The notes under the pieces were generated by a model. The model saw only the letters and a list, made by a program, of their open reading frames with translations, did not search any database and was not told where the DNA came from. Source: a virus. From it: a stretch of DNA of 36,168 nucleotides. Positions 6,278 to 14,774 of the stretch are shown one piece after another; the stretch's first letter is position 1; every line of letters begins with the position of its first letter. The stretch lies in IMG/VR virus record IMGVR_UViG_3300035703_001819, positions 1 through 36,168 of that record. One strand, 5' to 3'. The position numbers were made by a program, and so were the translations under genes.

Positions 6278-6930
6278 AAGAATATACTGAAATAGAATTG
6301 TCTGAAAATTACGAAAAGTTCATTAAACTTATCAATCAAGTTTTCAAGGCAAATCCCGAAAGGTTAGAGCGGTTATTGCATATGTATTCCGAAGATGAAT
6401 TGGGGATGAATTTAATGATGTCCCCTGCATCAAGTAACGTTAATTATCATAATGCGTATATTGGTGGTTATTTGGATCACGTAATGAGTGTTATTAAAAA
6501 CTCTTTGCGAATGATGAAAATGTATCAAGAAGCTGGTGGGGTTATAAACTTTACACAAGAAGAATTAATATTTGCAGCTGCACATCACGACTTAGGTAAA
6601 TTGGGATTTGCTGGTAAAATGCACTATGTCCCAAATCCAAGTGAATGGCACGTAAAAAACAAAGGTGAAGTTTATATTTCTAACCCAGACTCATCATATA
6701 TGTCACATAGCGATCGTACTTTCTTTTTATTAAATAGATATCAAATACAATATACAGAAAATGAGTATTTTGGTATTAAATTAGCCGATGGTATCTATGA
6801 TGATGACAATATCAAGTACTATAAAACATTTGATGTTAATAAATATTTAAGATCAAATATCCAATATATTATTCATTGGGCTGATCATATGAGTATGACA
6901 ATTGAGCGTGATGAATACTTTAAAAAGTAG
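6274..6930 (+). CDS. HD-domain phosphohydrolase-like protein
   Basis: 218 residues. The metal-binding HD signature is visible as YLDHVMSVIKN (first His, ~69), AAAHHDLGKLGF (His-Asp pair, ~109-110), and a distal IIHWADHMSM (Asp, ~206). Families with this arrangement hydrolyse phosphate esters of nucleotides or cyclic nucleotides. The gene starts within the stop codon of the thioredoxin and lies in the nucleotide-metabolism block, so a dNTP or nucleotide phosphohydrolase role is plausible. Hydrolysis of a host signal nucleotide is an alternative. The substrate cannot be read from sequence. Confidence 0.8.
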   Translation: MKEYTEIELSENYEKFIKLINQVFKANPERLERLLHMYSEDELGMNLMMSPASSNVNYHNAYIGGYLDHVMSVIKNSLRMMKMYQEAGGVINFTQEELIFAAAHHDLGKLGFAGKMHYVPNPSEWHVKNKGEVYISNPDSSYMSHSDRTFFLLNRYQIQYTENEYFGIKLADGIYDDDNIKYYKTFDVNKYLRSNIQYIIHWADHMSMTIERDEYFKK

Positions 6931-6954
6931 AGTGGAAACTTCTAATGAATTATT

Positions 6955-7899
6955 ATGGAAATAAATAAAATATATCAAGGTAATTCACTTGAAGTTATTA
7001 AATCGTTTCCTGATGAGAGCATAAATACTGTAATCACGTCACCTCCATATTATGGGTTGCGTGATTACGGTGTTGCTGATCAACTTGGATTAGAAACTTA
7101 TGTAGAAGACTATGTCCAAAATTTGGTAAACCTTTTCAAGGAAGTCAAGCGAGTTCTCAAAAAAGATGGCACGGTGTGGTTAAACCTAGGTGACACCTAT
7201 TGGGGTGGTGGTTCAGGTGAGGTGCAAAAAGGTCACACATCAACCCATATGTCCGAAAACATAAAAATAAATTATCACTTATACAAACCAAAAGATCTTA
7301 TTGGAGTCCCTTGGCAAGTTGCGTTTGCTTTACAAGCAGACGGGTGGCATTTAAGGCAAGACATTATTTGGCACAAACCAAACCCAATGCCAGAAAGTGT
7401 GACAGATCGTTGTACACGAAGTCACGAATATATTTTTTTATTATCAAAATCTAGAGTATATTATTTTGATCACGAAAGCATTAAGGAACCTGCAAAACCA
7501 GATAAATCTATTAGGGATAGGGATACTACCAAATTAAATAATACACCTGGTAGAACTAAAATGAAAGGTTTAAAGTCAAATCATTATGAAATGAAGAATA
7601 AACGATCGGTGTGGTCAGTTTCATTAAAACCATTTAAAGATGCACATTTTGCTACATATCCACCCGAACTTATAGAACCTTGTATCCTTGCGGGTTGCCC
7701 AGAGGGTGGTGTAGTATTAGATCCGTTTATGGGAGCAGGAACAACCGCGGTTGTCGCAATAGAAAATAAACGAAATTATGTTGGAATTGAATTAAACCCA
7801 GAATATATTAAAATTGCAGAAGACAGACTTAAACCAATACAAGCGAAACAAGAAACGCTGAAGCACAGCGAATCTGTTGTAAGTAAATTTTTTAATTAA
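6955..7899 (+). CDS. DNA methyltransferase (beta-class, N4-cytosine or N6-adenine)
   Basis: 314 residues. The catalytic motif IV TSPPYYGLRDYG (residues 28-39) comes first, and the SAM-binding motif I LDPFMGAGTTA (from ~255; D256, G260, G262) comes near the C-terminus. This is the beta-class order. The SPPY form is common among N4-cytosine enzymes but also occurs in N6-adenine ones, so the modified base is uncertain. The target-recognition region should lie between residues ~60 and 240. No restriction endonuclease is adjacent, so this is an orphan phage methylase, likely protecting phage DNA from host restriction or marking it. Codon use and base composition match the neighbours. Confidence 0.92.
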   Translation: MEINKIYQGNSLEVIKSFPDESINTVITSPPYYGLRDYGVADQLGLETYVEDYVQNLVNLFKEVKRVLKKDGTVWLNLGDTYWGGGSGEVQKGHTSTHMSENIKINYHLYKPKDLIGVPWQVAFALQADGWHLRQDIIWHKPNPMPESVTDRCTRSHEYIFLLSKSRVYYFDHESIKEPAKPDKSIRDRDTTKLNNTPGRTKMKGLKSNHYEMKNKRSVWSVSLKPFKDAHFATYPPELIEPCILAGCPEGGVVLDPFMGAGTTAVVAIENKRNYVGIELNPEYIKIAEDRLKPIQAKQETLKHSESVVSKFFN

Positions 7900-7911
7900 G
7901 TGGTGATTAAA

Positions 7912-8097
7912 ATGCCAATTAGAGTAGGTGAGTCACACCCAAGTGCGAAATTAACAAATAAACAAGTTATTTCTATACGAGATTTGTGGAGAATTGGGCA
8001 TCGTAATATAAAAGTAATGGCAAAAAACTTTGGTGTTTCACAATCTAATATAAAGAAGATTGTAGAAAATAAAACTTGGAAGCATATAGATAAATAA
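7912..8097 (+). CDS. Small helix-turn-helix protein
   Basis: 61 residues from ATG 7912. An alternative GTG at 7900 is in frame, but GGTGA (7902-7906) sits well placed for 7912. The sequence runs GESHPSAKLTNKQVISIR, then MAKNFGVSQSNIKKIVENKTWKHI. This closely resembles the DNA-binding tail attached to many HNH homing endonucleases (AKLT..QV..IR ... FGVS.S.I..I..GKTWKH). Here it stands alone with no nuclease domain. It may be a remnant of an endonuclease gene or a repurposed small DNA-binding regulator. It ends three bases before the DNA polymerase start. Confidence 0.75.
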   Translation: MPIRVGESHPSAKLTNKQVISIRDLWRIGHRNIKVMAKNFGVSQSNIKKIVENKTWKHIDK

Positions 8098-8099
8098 AA

Positions 8100-10598
8100 A
8101 TGTATCAAAATATATATTACGACAGAAAAACAAATAAAGTTCATATTTGGGACGATAAGAAAGGTTACTATACTTTTGATTACAAAAAATATGCGTACGT
8201 AGAAGATCCAACGGGTGAATATACATCTATTTATGGTCACAAATTGACAAAAACTTATAATGTTGATGGTGATAAAGACGATTACTTTGAAATAGATGTT
8301 CCAGATACAACCCGAATTTTAGTTGATTTATATTATAATGATGATACCCCGTCAGTTGGTCACAAAATATTGACGTTTGACATTGAGGTCGAAATGGATA
8401 GTGGCCGACCTGAACCAGAAAAAGCTGAAAATGAAATTACATCAATTGCTTTGCACGACTCAATCACTGACGATCGTTGGGTTTTGATTTTGGACAAGCA
8501 ACGATTGATTAAGGATAGTGTAGATAATAATGTAACTATCAGTTCATTTAAAACCGAACGTGAATTATTATTAAACTTTTTAAATATCTATATGTCAATT
8601 TCACCCACAATATTGACAGGTTGGAATATTGATAACTTTGACGTTCCGTATCTTTATAATAGATTGAAACGATTATTTGGGGAGCGAACCGCAAATAAAT
8701 TATCACCCATTGGGATTGTAAATTATCATAAATACAGGGAGCGATATTACATTGCCGGTGTATCAGCAATGGATTACTTATTTTTGTATAGAAAATTTAC
8801 TATGTCCGAGCTTGAAAATTACAAGTTGGACACGATTGGTAAAAAAGAAGTCAATATGGGTAAAATAACCTATGAAGGCTCGTTGGACAAATTATTTAAT
8901 ACGAATTTGGAAAAGTTTATTGAGTATAACTTACGAGATATTGATATTGTTATTGCGATTGATAAAAAATTACAATACATTGATCTGGCGCGCAGTATCT
9001 GTCACGCAGGGTGTGTTCCATATGATGAGATTTCATATTCTTCTATTTATTTGGAAGGTGCTATTTTAGCTGACTTAAAAAGAGATAAAATGGTTACCGC
9101 CAATAAACCAAAACGAACGGTTAAGTTTGGTGAAGATGAGGGTAGTTTTATTGGTGCATTTGTTAAGGATCCAATTGTTGGAATTTATAAATGGATTTAT
9201 GACTTGGATTTAACCTCACTATATCCATCTATTATTATGAGTTTGAACATATCTCCAGAAACTAAGGTAGCTAAAATTAATAATTGGGATATGGAACTAT
9301 ATGCAAAAGGTGGATTGGAATTATTAGAATTTAATAATGGTAAAAGTATGTCTTTGGAAAACTTTAATAAGTTTATCAAAGAAGCTAATTTATCTATTGC
9401 ATCTAATGGTGTTTTATATCGTATGGATAAAGAAGGTATTATTCCTAAAATCTTAAAGAAGTGGTTTGACAAGCGAGTTGAATACCGAAAATTAGAATCG
9501 AATTATGGTAAAAAAGGTGATATGGAAAAGTATGCGTTTTATAATAAACGCCAAACCACACAAAAGATTTTGCTTAACTCACTCTACGGGGTGCTTGGAT
9601 TACAATCATTTAGGTTTTTTGACATTGATAATGCTGAAGCTGTTACAACAACTGGTAGAGATATCATTTTAAATACGTCTAAAATGATAAACATAAAGTA
9701 TAATAAAGAACTCAATACACAAAATGTAGATCATAACATATATATTGACACCGATTCAGTATTTTTTAGCGCAGTTCCGCTATTGGACACCCGACATCCA
9801 AATTGGAAAGAATTAGACGATAATTCAATTTCATCTTTGGTTGCTACTATAGCAGGTGAAATGCAAGATTATGTGAATAGTTTTTATGATATATTTTGTA
9901 GACGTATTTTTAATATTGATACACATAGATTTGAAATCAAAAAGGAATTTATATCAAAGTCTGGTATTTGGTTAGCCAAAAAAAGATATGCACAATGGAT
10001 TATATCCAACAATGGTGTCCCAATGGATAAATTAGATGTTAAAGGGTTGGATGTTGTTAGATCATCATTTCCACCAGCTTTCCGTAAATTTATGGCTGAA
10101 ATATTGATGGATATGCTTACCGATAAATCCGTTGAATTTATTGCTGATAAAATATCCAACTTTAAAACAAAATTACCTGAAATTGGGTTACAAAATATAG
10201 CTAAAAATACATCCGTTAAGGAGCTGTCAAAATTTAAAGTAGATAATGGCTCTATGTTCAAATTCCCGTCAGCTTGTCCTGCACACGTAAAAGCTACTAT
10301 TGCATATAACCAACTATTGAGACACTTTAAATGTGGGTTTCAATATGAACCATTTAAGGATGGGTCTAAGGTTAAATGGGTATATTTAAAAAACAATCCC
10401 TATGGGTTAGATGCGCTTGCATTTAATGGTGACGGTGAAGATCCAGAACCAATTGTTGAAATATTAAATCAATATACAGATTATGATAAGATTTTTAATA
10501 GAGAATTATTATCAAAATTTCAAGATATATTTGATTTAATGAAATGGGGATTGGTAATAAACAATAAAAGAAATGCGGAAAAATTCTTTGATTTTTAA
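8100..10598 (+). CDS. 43: Family B DNA polymerase (T4 gp43-like)
   Basis: The replicative polymerase with 3'-5' proofreading, 832 residues (T4 gp43 is 898). Exonuclease motifs: FDIEVEMD with D94 and E96 (Exo I), LTGWNIDNFDVPYLYNR (Exo II), and YNLRDIDIV (Exo III). Polymerase motifs: DLTSLYPSI with catalytic D370 (motif A), KILLNSLYGVLG (motif B), and YIDTDSVFF with D550 and D552 (motif C). All catalytic aspartates expected for both activities are present. The gene follows the small HTH protein without a real gap and is followed by a promoter and the sliding clamp. No intron or split is visible, although phage polymerase genes often carry one. Confidence 0.97.
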   Translation: MYQNIYYDRKTNKVHIWDDKKGYYTFDYKKYAYVEDPTGEYTSIYGHKLTKTYNVDGDKDDYFEIDVPDTTRILVDLYYNDDTPSVGHKILTFDIEVEMDSGRPEPEKAENEITSIALHDSITDDRWVLILDKQRLIKDSVDNNVTISSFKTERELLLNFLNIYMSISPTILTGWNIDNFDVPYLYNRLKRLFGERTANKLSPIGIVNYHKYRERYYIAGVSAMDYLFLYRKFTMSELENYKLDTIGKKEVNMGKITYEGSLDKLFNTNLEKFIEYNLRDIDIVIAIDKKLQYIDLARSICHAGCVPYDEISYSSIYLEGAILADLKRDKMVTANKPKRTVKFGEDEGSFIGAFVKDPIVGIYKWIYDLDLTSLYPSIIMSLNISPETKVAKINNWDMELYAKGGLELLEFNNGKSMSLENFNKFIKEANLSIASNGVLYRMDKEGIIPKILKKWFDKRVEYRKLESNYGKKGDMEKYAFYNKRQTTQKILLNSLYGVLGLQSFRFFDIDNAEAVTTTGRDIILNTSKMINIKYNKELNTQNVDHNIYIDTDSVFFSAVPLLDTRHPNWKELDDNSISSLVATIAGEMQDYVNSFYDIFCRRIFNIDTHRFEIKKEFISKSGIWLAKKRYAQWIISNNGVPMDKLDVKGLDVVRSSFPPAFRKFMAEILMDMLTDKSVEFIADKISNFKTKLPEIGLQNIAKNTSVKELSKFKVDNGSMFKFPSACPAHVKATIAYNQLLRHFKCGFQYEPFKDGSKVKWVYLKNNPYGLDALAFNGDGEDPEPIVEILNQYTDYDKIFNRELLSKFQDIFDLMKWGLVINNKRNAEKFFDF

Positions 10599-10616
10599 TT
10601 TATTTTTTCGTATAAT
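10588..10616 (+). promoter_or_regulatory. Promoter: TTGATT - 17 - TATAAT
   Basis: TTGATT (10588-10593) and a perfect TATAAT (10611-10616) are 17 bases apart, overlapping the end of the polymerase gene and 25 bases before the sliding-clamp ATG. It would allow the clamp to be made in excess of the polymerase. Confidence 0.65.
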
Positions 10617-10641
10617 ATAACATTATAATTTAGGAGTAAAA

Positions 10642-11340
10642 ATGACAAAAAGTAAGTTTGATGGTTTTATAAATAGATATTCATTGGGTGGTGAAATTGA
10701 GTCTGTTTTAATACAGTCCAATGGATCATCATTAAATGTGGGTATTATTTCTGATGATAAAACCTTATTAGGTAATGTATCAGTTAATGATATTGAATTC
10801 CCAGAGGGAAACTTTGGTATCTATACTACATCACTATTAAAACAATTTTTAAGTGTAATGGACGACAACATTAAAGTTGGCACATCGGTTGGTTCATTGC
10901 AATTTACTGATGAAAAGAGCAAAGTGAATTATATGCTAGCGGCAGAGTCTGTAATTCCATCCGTACCACAGATAAAAAAGATGCCAGATTTTAATGTAGA
11001 AATTAGTTTAACTACTGATTTTATTAATAAATTTATTAAATCAAAAAATGCGATGGGTAATGATTCTGACTCATTTACATTTGTAAGTAGAGGTGGCAAT
11101 AGTGAAATTATACTTGGATATTCAACTCAAAATACAAATAGAATATCAATCAAAGTGGATGCGGTAACCGATGGTGATGTTGATCATATTTCATTTTCAG
11201 CTAAATATTTAAAGCAAATATTAACCGTAAATAAAGATACCACTAGCGCCATTATGAAAATTTCATCCGAAGGCTTGGCACATTTGTATTTTACAAATAA
11301 TGAGTACACATCTGAATACTTTTTAGTGGAGTTAAAATAA
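10642..11340 (+). CDS. 45: Sliding clamp (T4 gp45-like)
   Basis: 232 residues, almost the length of T4 gp45 (228). It is a DNA polymerase processivity factor that works as a trimeric ring. The sequence shows the two-domain beta-rich pattern of clamps (IESVLIQSNGSSLNVGIIS ... FGIYTTSLLKQFLSVM in the first half, VEISLTTDFINKFIKS and ISFSAKYLKQIL in the second), with no catalytic motif. In T4 clamps the two halves each start with such a strand-helix unit. Its place between polymerase and clamp loader strongly supports the call. It has its own promoter and a TAGGAG site. The stop codon overlaps the dUTPase start (TAATG). Confidence 0.88.
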   Translation: MTKSKFDGFINRYSLGGEIESVLIQSNGSSLNVGIISDDKTLLGNVSVNDIEFPEGNFGIYTTSLLKQFLSVMDDNIKVGTSVGSLQFTDEKSKVNYMLAAESVIPSVPQIKKMPDFNVEISLTTDFINKFIKSKNAMGNDSDSFTFVSRGGNSEIILGYSTQNTNRISIKVDAVTDGDVDHISFSAKYLKQILTVNKDTTSAIMKISSEGLAHLYFTNNEYTSEYFLVELK

Positions 11341-11783
11341 TGAATAATATTTTATCTGTAAATGTAAAACGAACAAATAAGAATGCGGTAATTCCAAAAT
11401 ATGCAACTATTGGTGATGCTGGTATGGATTTGGTTGCTGTAAGCAAGCATACTGATAAGATAAACAATTTGGTTATTTATGATACTGGATTGGCATTTGA
11501 GATTCCAACTGGTTATGTTGGTCTTGTGTTTCCAAGATCTTCTATACGAAAGTATAGTCTACAACTAACTAATTCAGTTGGTGTTATTGATAGCGGATAT
11601 AGAGGAACGATTCAATTTACATTTAGAATTGTTGATGGTCTCACAGAACCAAAACTATACGACATTGGTGATCGCATTGGGCAAATTATGATTGTCCCGT
11701 ATCCAATTGTTAATTGTATTGAAGTGGATGAATTAAGTGACACCGATAGAGGTGATGGTGGGTTTGGCTCAACCGGTAATTAG
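11340..11783 (+). CDS. dut: dUTPase (dUTP diphosphatase)
   Basis: 147 residues, the usual length for a trimeric dUTPase, which converts dUTP to dUMP and pyrophosphate. All five motifs are visible: AGMDL (27-31), PRSSI (65-69), GVIDSGYRG (81-89, with the catalytic Asp D84), IGQIMIVP (~112-119), and the glycine-rich C-terminal arm RGDGGFGSTG (137-146). It overlaps the sliding-clamp stop codon by one base, so the two are translationally coupled. It keeps uracil out of phage DNA and supplies dUMP for dTMP synthesis. Confidence 0.96.
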   Translation: MNNILSVNVKRTNKNAVIPKYATIGDAGMDLVAVSKHTDKINNLVIYDTGLAFEIPTGYVGLVFPRSSIRKYSLQLTNSVGVIDSGYRGTIQFTFRIVDGLTEPKLYDIGDRIGQIMIVPYPIVNCIEVDELSDTDRGDGGFGSTGN

Positions 11784-11792
11784 GTTTTTATT

Positions 11793-11954
11793 ATGAATGA
11801 CGAACTAAAAAAACTATTAAATCAATATTTGTTGAAACTTTCCGAAAATAATATAAATCTTCAGTCTGAATTTGCACGTGATATGATGGTAAATGATATT
11901 TTAGATATTATAACACCATTCTTAAAAAAAGAAGAAAATATTAATACATATTAA
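11793..11954 (+). CDS. Small acidic helical protein, unknown function
   Basis: 53 residues, MNDELKKLLNQYLLKLSENN then FARDMMVNDILDIITPFLKKEE. It is almost entirely helical, with a regular Leu/Ile spacing. It sits in the 172-base gap between dUTPase and gp44, starts 9 bases after one stop codon, and ends one base before the next ATG, so it fills the operon space exactly. No known family is recognised. It may be a small adaptor of the replication complex, which is only a guess from position. Confidence 0.65.
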   Translation: MNDELKKLLNQYLLKLSENNINLQSEFARDMMVNDILDIITPFLKKEENINTY

Positions 11955-11955
11955 A

Positions 11956-12912
11956 ATGTTTGAAATTGAAAGTGATATATATAAAAAAGACGATAAAGCA
12001 GTAAATTCATTGTGGGTTGAAAAATACAGACCTACTGATTTTACTACTTATGTTGGTAATGAAGATGTTAAAGAGGCATTTGAAAGTTACATTTATGTTC
12101 AAGATATACCACATTTATTATTGTATGGATCGGCTGGTGGTGGTAAAACCACTGCCGCCAAAATCCTAATAAATAAGATAAAATGTGATTTTATGATTAT
12201 AAATGCGTCTGATGAAAATGGTGTTGATACTATACGTGAAAAAATTAAAAACTTTGCATCTACCCAAGGATTTAATCCTTTAAAAATTATTTTGTTAGAT
12301 GAGGCTGATTATTTGACACATCAAGGACAATCCATTTTACGTAATTTAATGGAAACATTTTCTAATCATTGTAGATTTATTTTAACTTGCAACTATGTTG
12401 AAAAAATAATATCACCTATACAAAGTAGATGTCAAACATTCAACATAACACCACCAACAAAAAAAGATGTTGCGAAACAAATATCACACATACTAACAGG
12501 TGAGGGTGTAAAATTTGAAGTTAAAGATTTGGTGCCTATTATTGATAATGGATATCCAGATATGCGTAAAATTATTAATCAGTGCCAACAATCTACGAAA
12601 AAAGGTGTATTGACACCATCTAAAGAAAATTTACTTAACGCTGATTTTAAGACAAACTTGATAGAAATATTAAAATCAAAAGAAGGTAAGCCTGCAAAAT
12701 TTATGTTAATTAGACAGGCAGTTGCTGATTCTAGGATAAAAGATTTCAGTGAAATATATACGCATTTATTTAAGCGATTAGATGAATATGCACCTGAAGG
12801 TAATTATGGGCAATATATAATAACAATTCAAAAAGGACAATACGAAGATAATTTTAGCGTAGATAAAGAGCTATGCTTTATGGCGTGTATTGTAAATTTA
12901 TTAATAATATAA
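11956..12912 (+). CDS. 44: Clamp loader ATPase large subunit (T4 gp44-like)
   Basis: 318 residues (T4 gp44 is 319). An AAA+ ATPase that opens and loads the gp45 ring. It begins with the clamp-loader signature WVEKYRPTDFTTYVG. The Walker A motif is GSAGGGKT (58-65), Walker B is LLDEAD (D115, E116), sensor 1 lies in TCNYVEKI, and the arginine finger is in the SRC motif (IQSRCQTF). The C-terminal collar domain follows from ~220. It should form a 4:1 complex with the small subunit encoded two genes downstream. There is no Shine-Dalgarno sequence, and the start follows the small 53-residue gene by one base. Confidence 0.96.
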   Translation: MFEIESDIYKKDDKAVNSLWVEKYRPTDFTTYVGNEDVKEAFESYIYVQDIPHLLLYGSAGGGKTTAAKILINKIKCDFMIINASDENGVDTIREKIKNFASTQGFNPLKIILLDEADYLTHQGQSILRNLMETFSNHCRFILTCNYVEKIISPIQSRCQTFNITPPTKKDVAKQISHILTGEGVKFEVKDLVPIIDNGYPDMRKIINQCQQSTKKGVLTPSKENLLNADFKTNLIEILKSKEGKPAKFMLIRQAVADSRIKDFSEIYTHLFKRLDEYAPEGNYGQYIITIQKGQYEDNFSVDKELCFMACIVNLLII

Positions 12913-12922
12913 TAGGAGAAAT

Positions 12923-13174
12923 ATGGCTAATTTTTTAGATGGGAAACAACCACCGGCTCAACCTATAAGTTTAACGGTTGATATGGCAGAGACATTAAAG
13001 TGTCAAAATTGTGAGCATACTATATTTGTAGAAGGTATTAAAGTATTAAGATTTTCTAAACTACTAACTGGCACACCACAGGATGTTATACAACCAATCC
13101 CTGTATTTTTGTGTGGCAATTGTGGTGCTGTGAATGAAGAATTACTACCCAAAGAATTAAAAGATAAAACTTAA
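12923..13174 (+). CDS. Small zinc-ribbon protein inside the clamp-loader operon
   Basis: 83 residues. Two C-x2-C knuckles (LKCQNCEHT, ~28-31, and LCGNCGAVNE, ~65-68) flank a conserved-looking core (FVEGIKVLRFSKLLTGTPQD, then IQPIPVFL). I recall similar small proteins next to clamp-loader genes in marine T4-like phages, with no assigned function. A good TAGGAG site precedes the start. It lies between gp44 and the gp62-like gene, with 10 and 1 bases of spacing, so it is co-expressed with the loader. It may be a replication or transcription accessory factor. Late transcription in T4 needs the clamp, so a clamp-linked Zn protein is an attractive but unproven idea. Confidence 0.75.
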   Translation: MANFLDGKQPPAQPISLTVDMAETLKCQNCEHTIFVEGIKVLRFSKLLTGTPQDVIQPIPVFLCGNCGAVNEELLPKELKDKT

Positions 13175-13175
13175 T

Positions 13176-13628
13176 ATGAAAGATGCCAAGACTTTATTTG
13201 ACCACTTAAAAGAAATTACTGAAATTCAAAATCCAAGTTATTTTGATACTTTAAGTGACGCTGATAAAAAAAGTTGGAGTAATTTTTTGATCATTAGGTT
13301 TTTATCTATGAATAGGGATTGGACATCTACATTGGCTGATCTGCAATCTGCAATCCAAACACTAGAACCAGAGTATTTGTATAAAGTTTTAATAGCATTA
13401 ATACCAAAGAAGCGTGTTTATTTAAAATATGTTAAAGGCAAGTCCGACGATAAATATGAGAAATGGTTAGTTGAATTGATATCTAAAGATTTTTATGTAT
13501 CTAAAGCGGATGCTGTGGATTATCTTAATATATTGTATGCAACAAAAGAAGGTAAAGATACTATAATTTATCTCTGTGAAAAGTATGGAACACCCACTGA
13601 TAAAATTAAAAAACTTAAACTAAAATAA
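13176..13628 (+). CDS. 62: Probable clamp loader small subunit (T4 gp62-like)
   Basis: 150 residues, somewhat shorter than T4 gp62 (187). The pattern FLIIRFLSMNRDWTSTLADL, then YLYKVLIALIPKKRVYLKY and SKADAVDYLNILYATKEG, follows what I recall of divergent gp62 proteins (N.x.RxLSMN ... IPKKKxFxKY), which are weakly conserved. Position supports the call strongly: two genes after gp44, in the same operon, and no other candidate for the subunit is present. It has no ATPase motif, as expected for gp62. Similarity alone would give only moderate certainty. Confidence 0.72.
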   Translation: MKDAKTLFDHLKEITEIQNPSYFDTLSDADKKSWSNFLIIRFLSMNRDWTSTLADLQSAIQTLEPEYLYKVLIALIPKKRVYLKYVKGKSDDKYEKWLVELISKDFYVSKADAVDYLNILYATKEGKDTIIYLCEKYGTPTDKIKKLKLK

Positions 13629-13631
13629 TTT

Positions 13632-14513
13632 TTGGAAAATTTAAATACATCATCACCCAAAAAAGTTTCATACTCTCAATATAGTATGTTTTCAACTTGT
13701 GAATATCAATATAAGTTAAAGTATATTGACAAGTTAAGCATTTCATCTGGTAATATTAATACAATCTTTGGATCATCTCTACACTTTACATTACAAGAGT
13801 ATCTTAAAAAAGTATTTAATGTTTCTAAAGTCAAGGCAGATCAAATGGATTTGGATTCTATTTTAATGGAAGAAATGAAAAAAAACTTTACGATTGAAAG
13901 AGAAAAACTGGGTAGTGATGTGTTACCTGCCACAAAATTAGAAATGGAAGAGTATTTTGGTGATGGTATAAATATTATAGAATGGTTTAAGAAAAATTTA
14001 AAAAAGTTTTATTCTAAAACAAGACATGAGCTAATTGGTATAGAATTACCATTGGAATTGGAGATACGTAGTGGCGTTAATTTTACAGGTTTTATTGATG
14101 TGATCCTAAAAGATAAGATTGATGATAAAATAATAATCATAGATTTAAAAACATCTAAAAATGGTTGGAGTAAATGGCAAAAAGATGATCCAATTAAAAA
14201 ATCTCAATTGCTATTATACAAGAAGTTTTATTCTGATATTTTTAATGTACCAATGGATAAAATTACAGTCAAATATCAAATTTTGAAACGAAAACTATAT
14301 GAAAACGTTCAATTTCCAATACCAAGGATATCTGATTTTTGTCCACCAAACGGCAAGCCATCTGTTAATAACGCGCACTCTTCATTTTTACAATTTATAA
14401 ATTCTGTATTTGCAGAAAACGGAGAATACATTGATAGAGTTTACAATAAAAATGTAGGAAAACATTGCCAATGGTGTGAATTTTATAAAAAATATTGCGA
14501 TGGTATAAAATAA
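13632..14513 (+). CDS. PD-(D/E)XK nuclease, Cas4/RecB-like with C-terminal Cys cluster
   Basis: 293 residues. It starts with SYSQYSMFSTCEYQYKLKY, the typical opening of Cas4/AddB-type nucleases with an N-terminal cysteine. The nuclease core is FTGFIDVIL ... KIIIIDLKTSK (Asp, then Asp-x-Lys) with a following QLLLYKKFY helix. The C-terminus holds HCQWCEFYKKYC (C-x2-C-x6-C), so four cysteines could bind an iron-sulphur cluster. The start is TTG at 13632. The next ATG (13686) would remove the SYSQ segment, so TTG is preferred, although no Shine-Dalgarno is visible. It ends the replication operon and probably resects or trims DNA ends during recombination or replication. Confidence 0.85.
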   Translation: MENLNTSSPKKVSYSQYSMFSTCEYQYKLKYIDKLSISSGNINTIFGSSLHFTLQEYLKKVFNVSKVKADQMDLDSILMEEMKKNFTIEREKLGSDVLPATKLEMEEYFGDGINIIEWFKKNLKKFYSKTRHELIGIELPLELEIRSGVNFTGFIDVILKDKIDDKIIIIDLKTSKNGWSKWQKDDPIKKSQLLLYKKFYSDIFNVPMDKITVKYQILKRKLYENVQFPIPRISDFCPPNGKPSVNNAHSSFLQFINSVFAENGEYIDRVYNKNVGKHCQWCEFYKKYCDGIK

Positions 14514-14524
14514 TTTATGTTTTT

Positions 14525-14549
14525 TATATTTATATATACTTATATATAA
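14525..14549 (+). promoter_or_regulatory. Tandem TATATTTATA and TATACTTATA motifs
   Basis: Both variants of the recurrent motif sit back to back (14525-14534 and 14535-14544) in the 49-base gap before the ribbon-helix-helix gene, ending 18 bases before its ATG. This is the only place where the two occur together. Confidence 0.5.
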
Positions 14550-14562
14550 ATGAGGGATATAA

Positions 14563-14760
14563 ATGGAACAAAACAACAAACTAACTACTGTTAAAATTTT
14601 AAATGAAATATACTCAAAGTTCAAACAAACTGCATTTGATACAAATACAACATTACAAAGAGTTGTTAATAGATCATTATACAAATATGTAAATGATGAA
14701 ACTTTTAGGGAATCAATTGACAATGAGCGCAGTTTGATTGTTAGTGGGTCTCAATATTAA
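14563..14760 (+). CDS. Ribbon-helix-helix DNA-binding protein, putative regulator
   Basis: 65 residues. KLTTVKILNEIYSKFKQTAF is followed by TNTTLQRVVNRSLYKYV. This matches the Arc/CopG pattern: an N-terminal strand with alternating polar side chains (TTVKI), helix A, a short turn, then helix B with TLQRVVNRSL. Such proteins dimerise and bind palindromic operators. It stands between the replication block and the sugar cluster with a doubled promoter motif, so it is a good candidate for controlling one of the phage transcription programmes. Operator candidates are the palindromes at 5556-5578 and 31787-31804. The link is inference. Confidence 0.75.
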   Translation: MEQNNKLTTVKILNEIYSKFKQTAFDTNTTLQRVVNRSLYKYVNDETFRESIDNERSLIVSGSQY

Positions 14761-14774
14761 AATCTAATTTATAA

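Noticed and set aside
9884-10261. 125-codon open frame on the minus strand
   Set aside because: It is the antisense shadow of the DNA polymerase C-terminal half with no motif.
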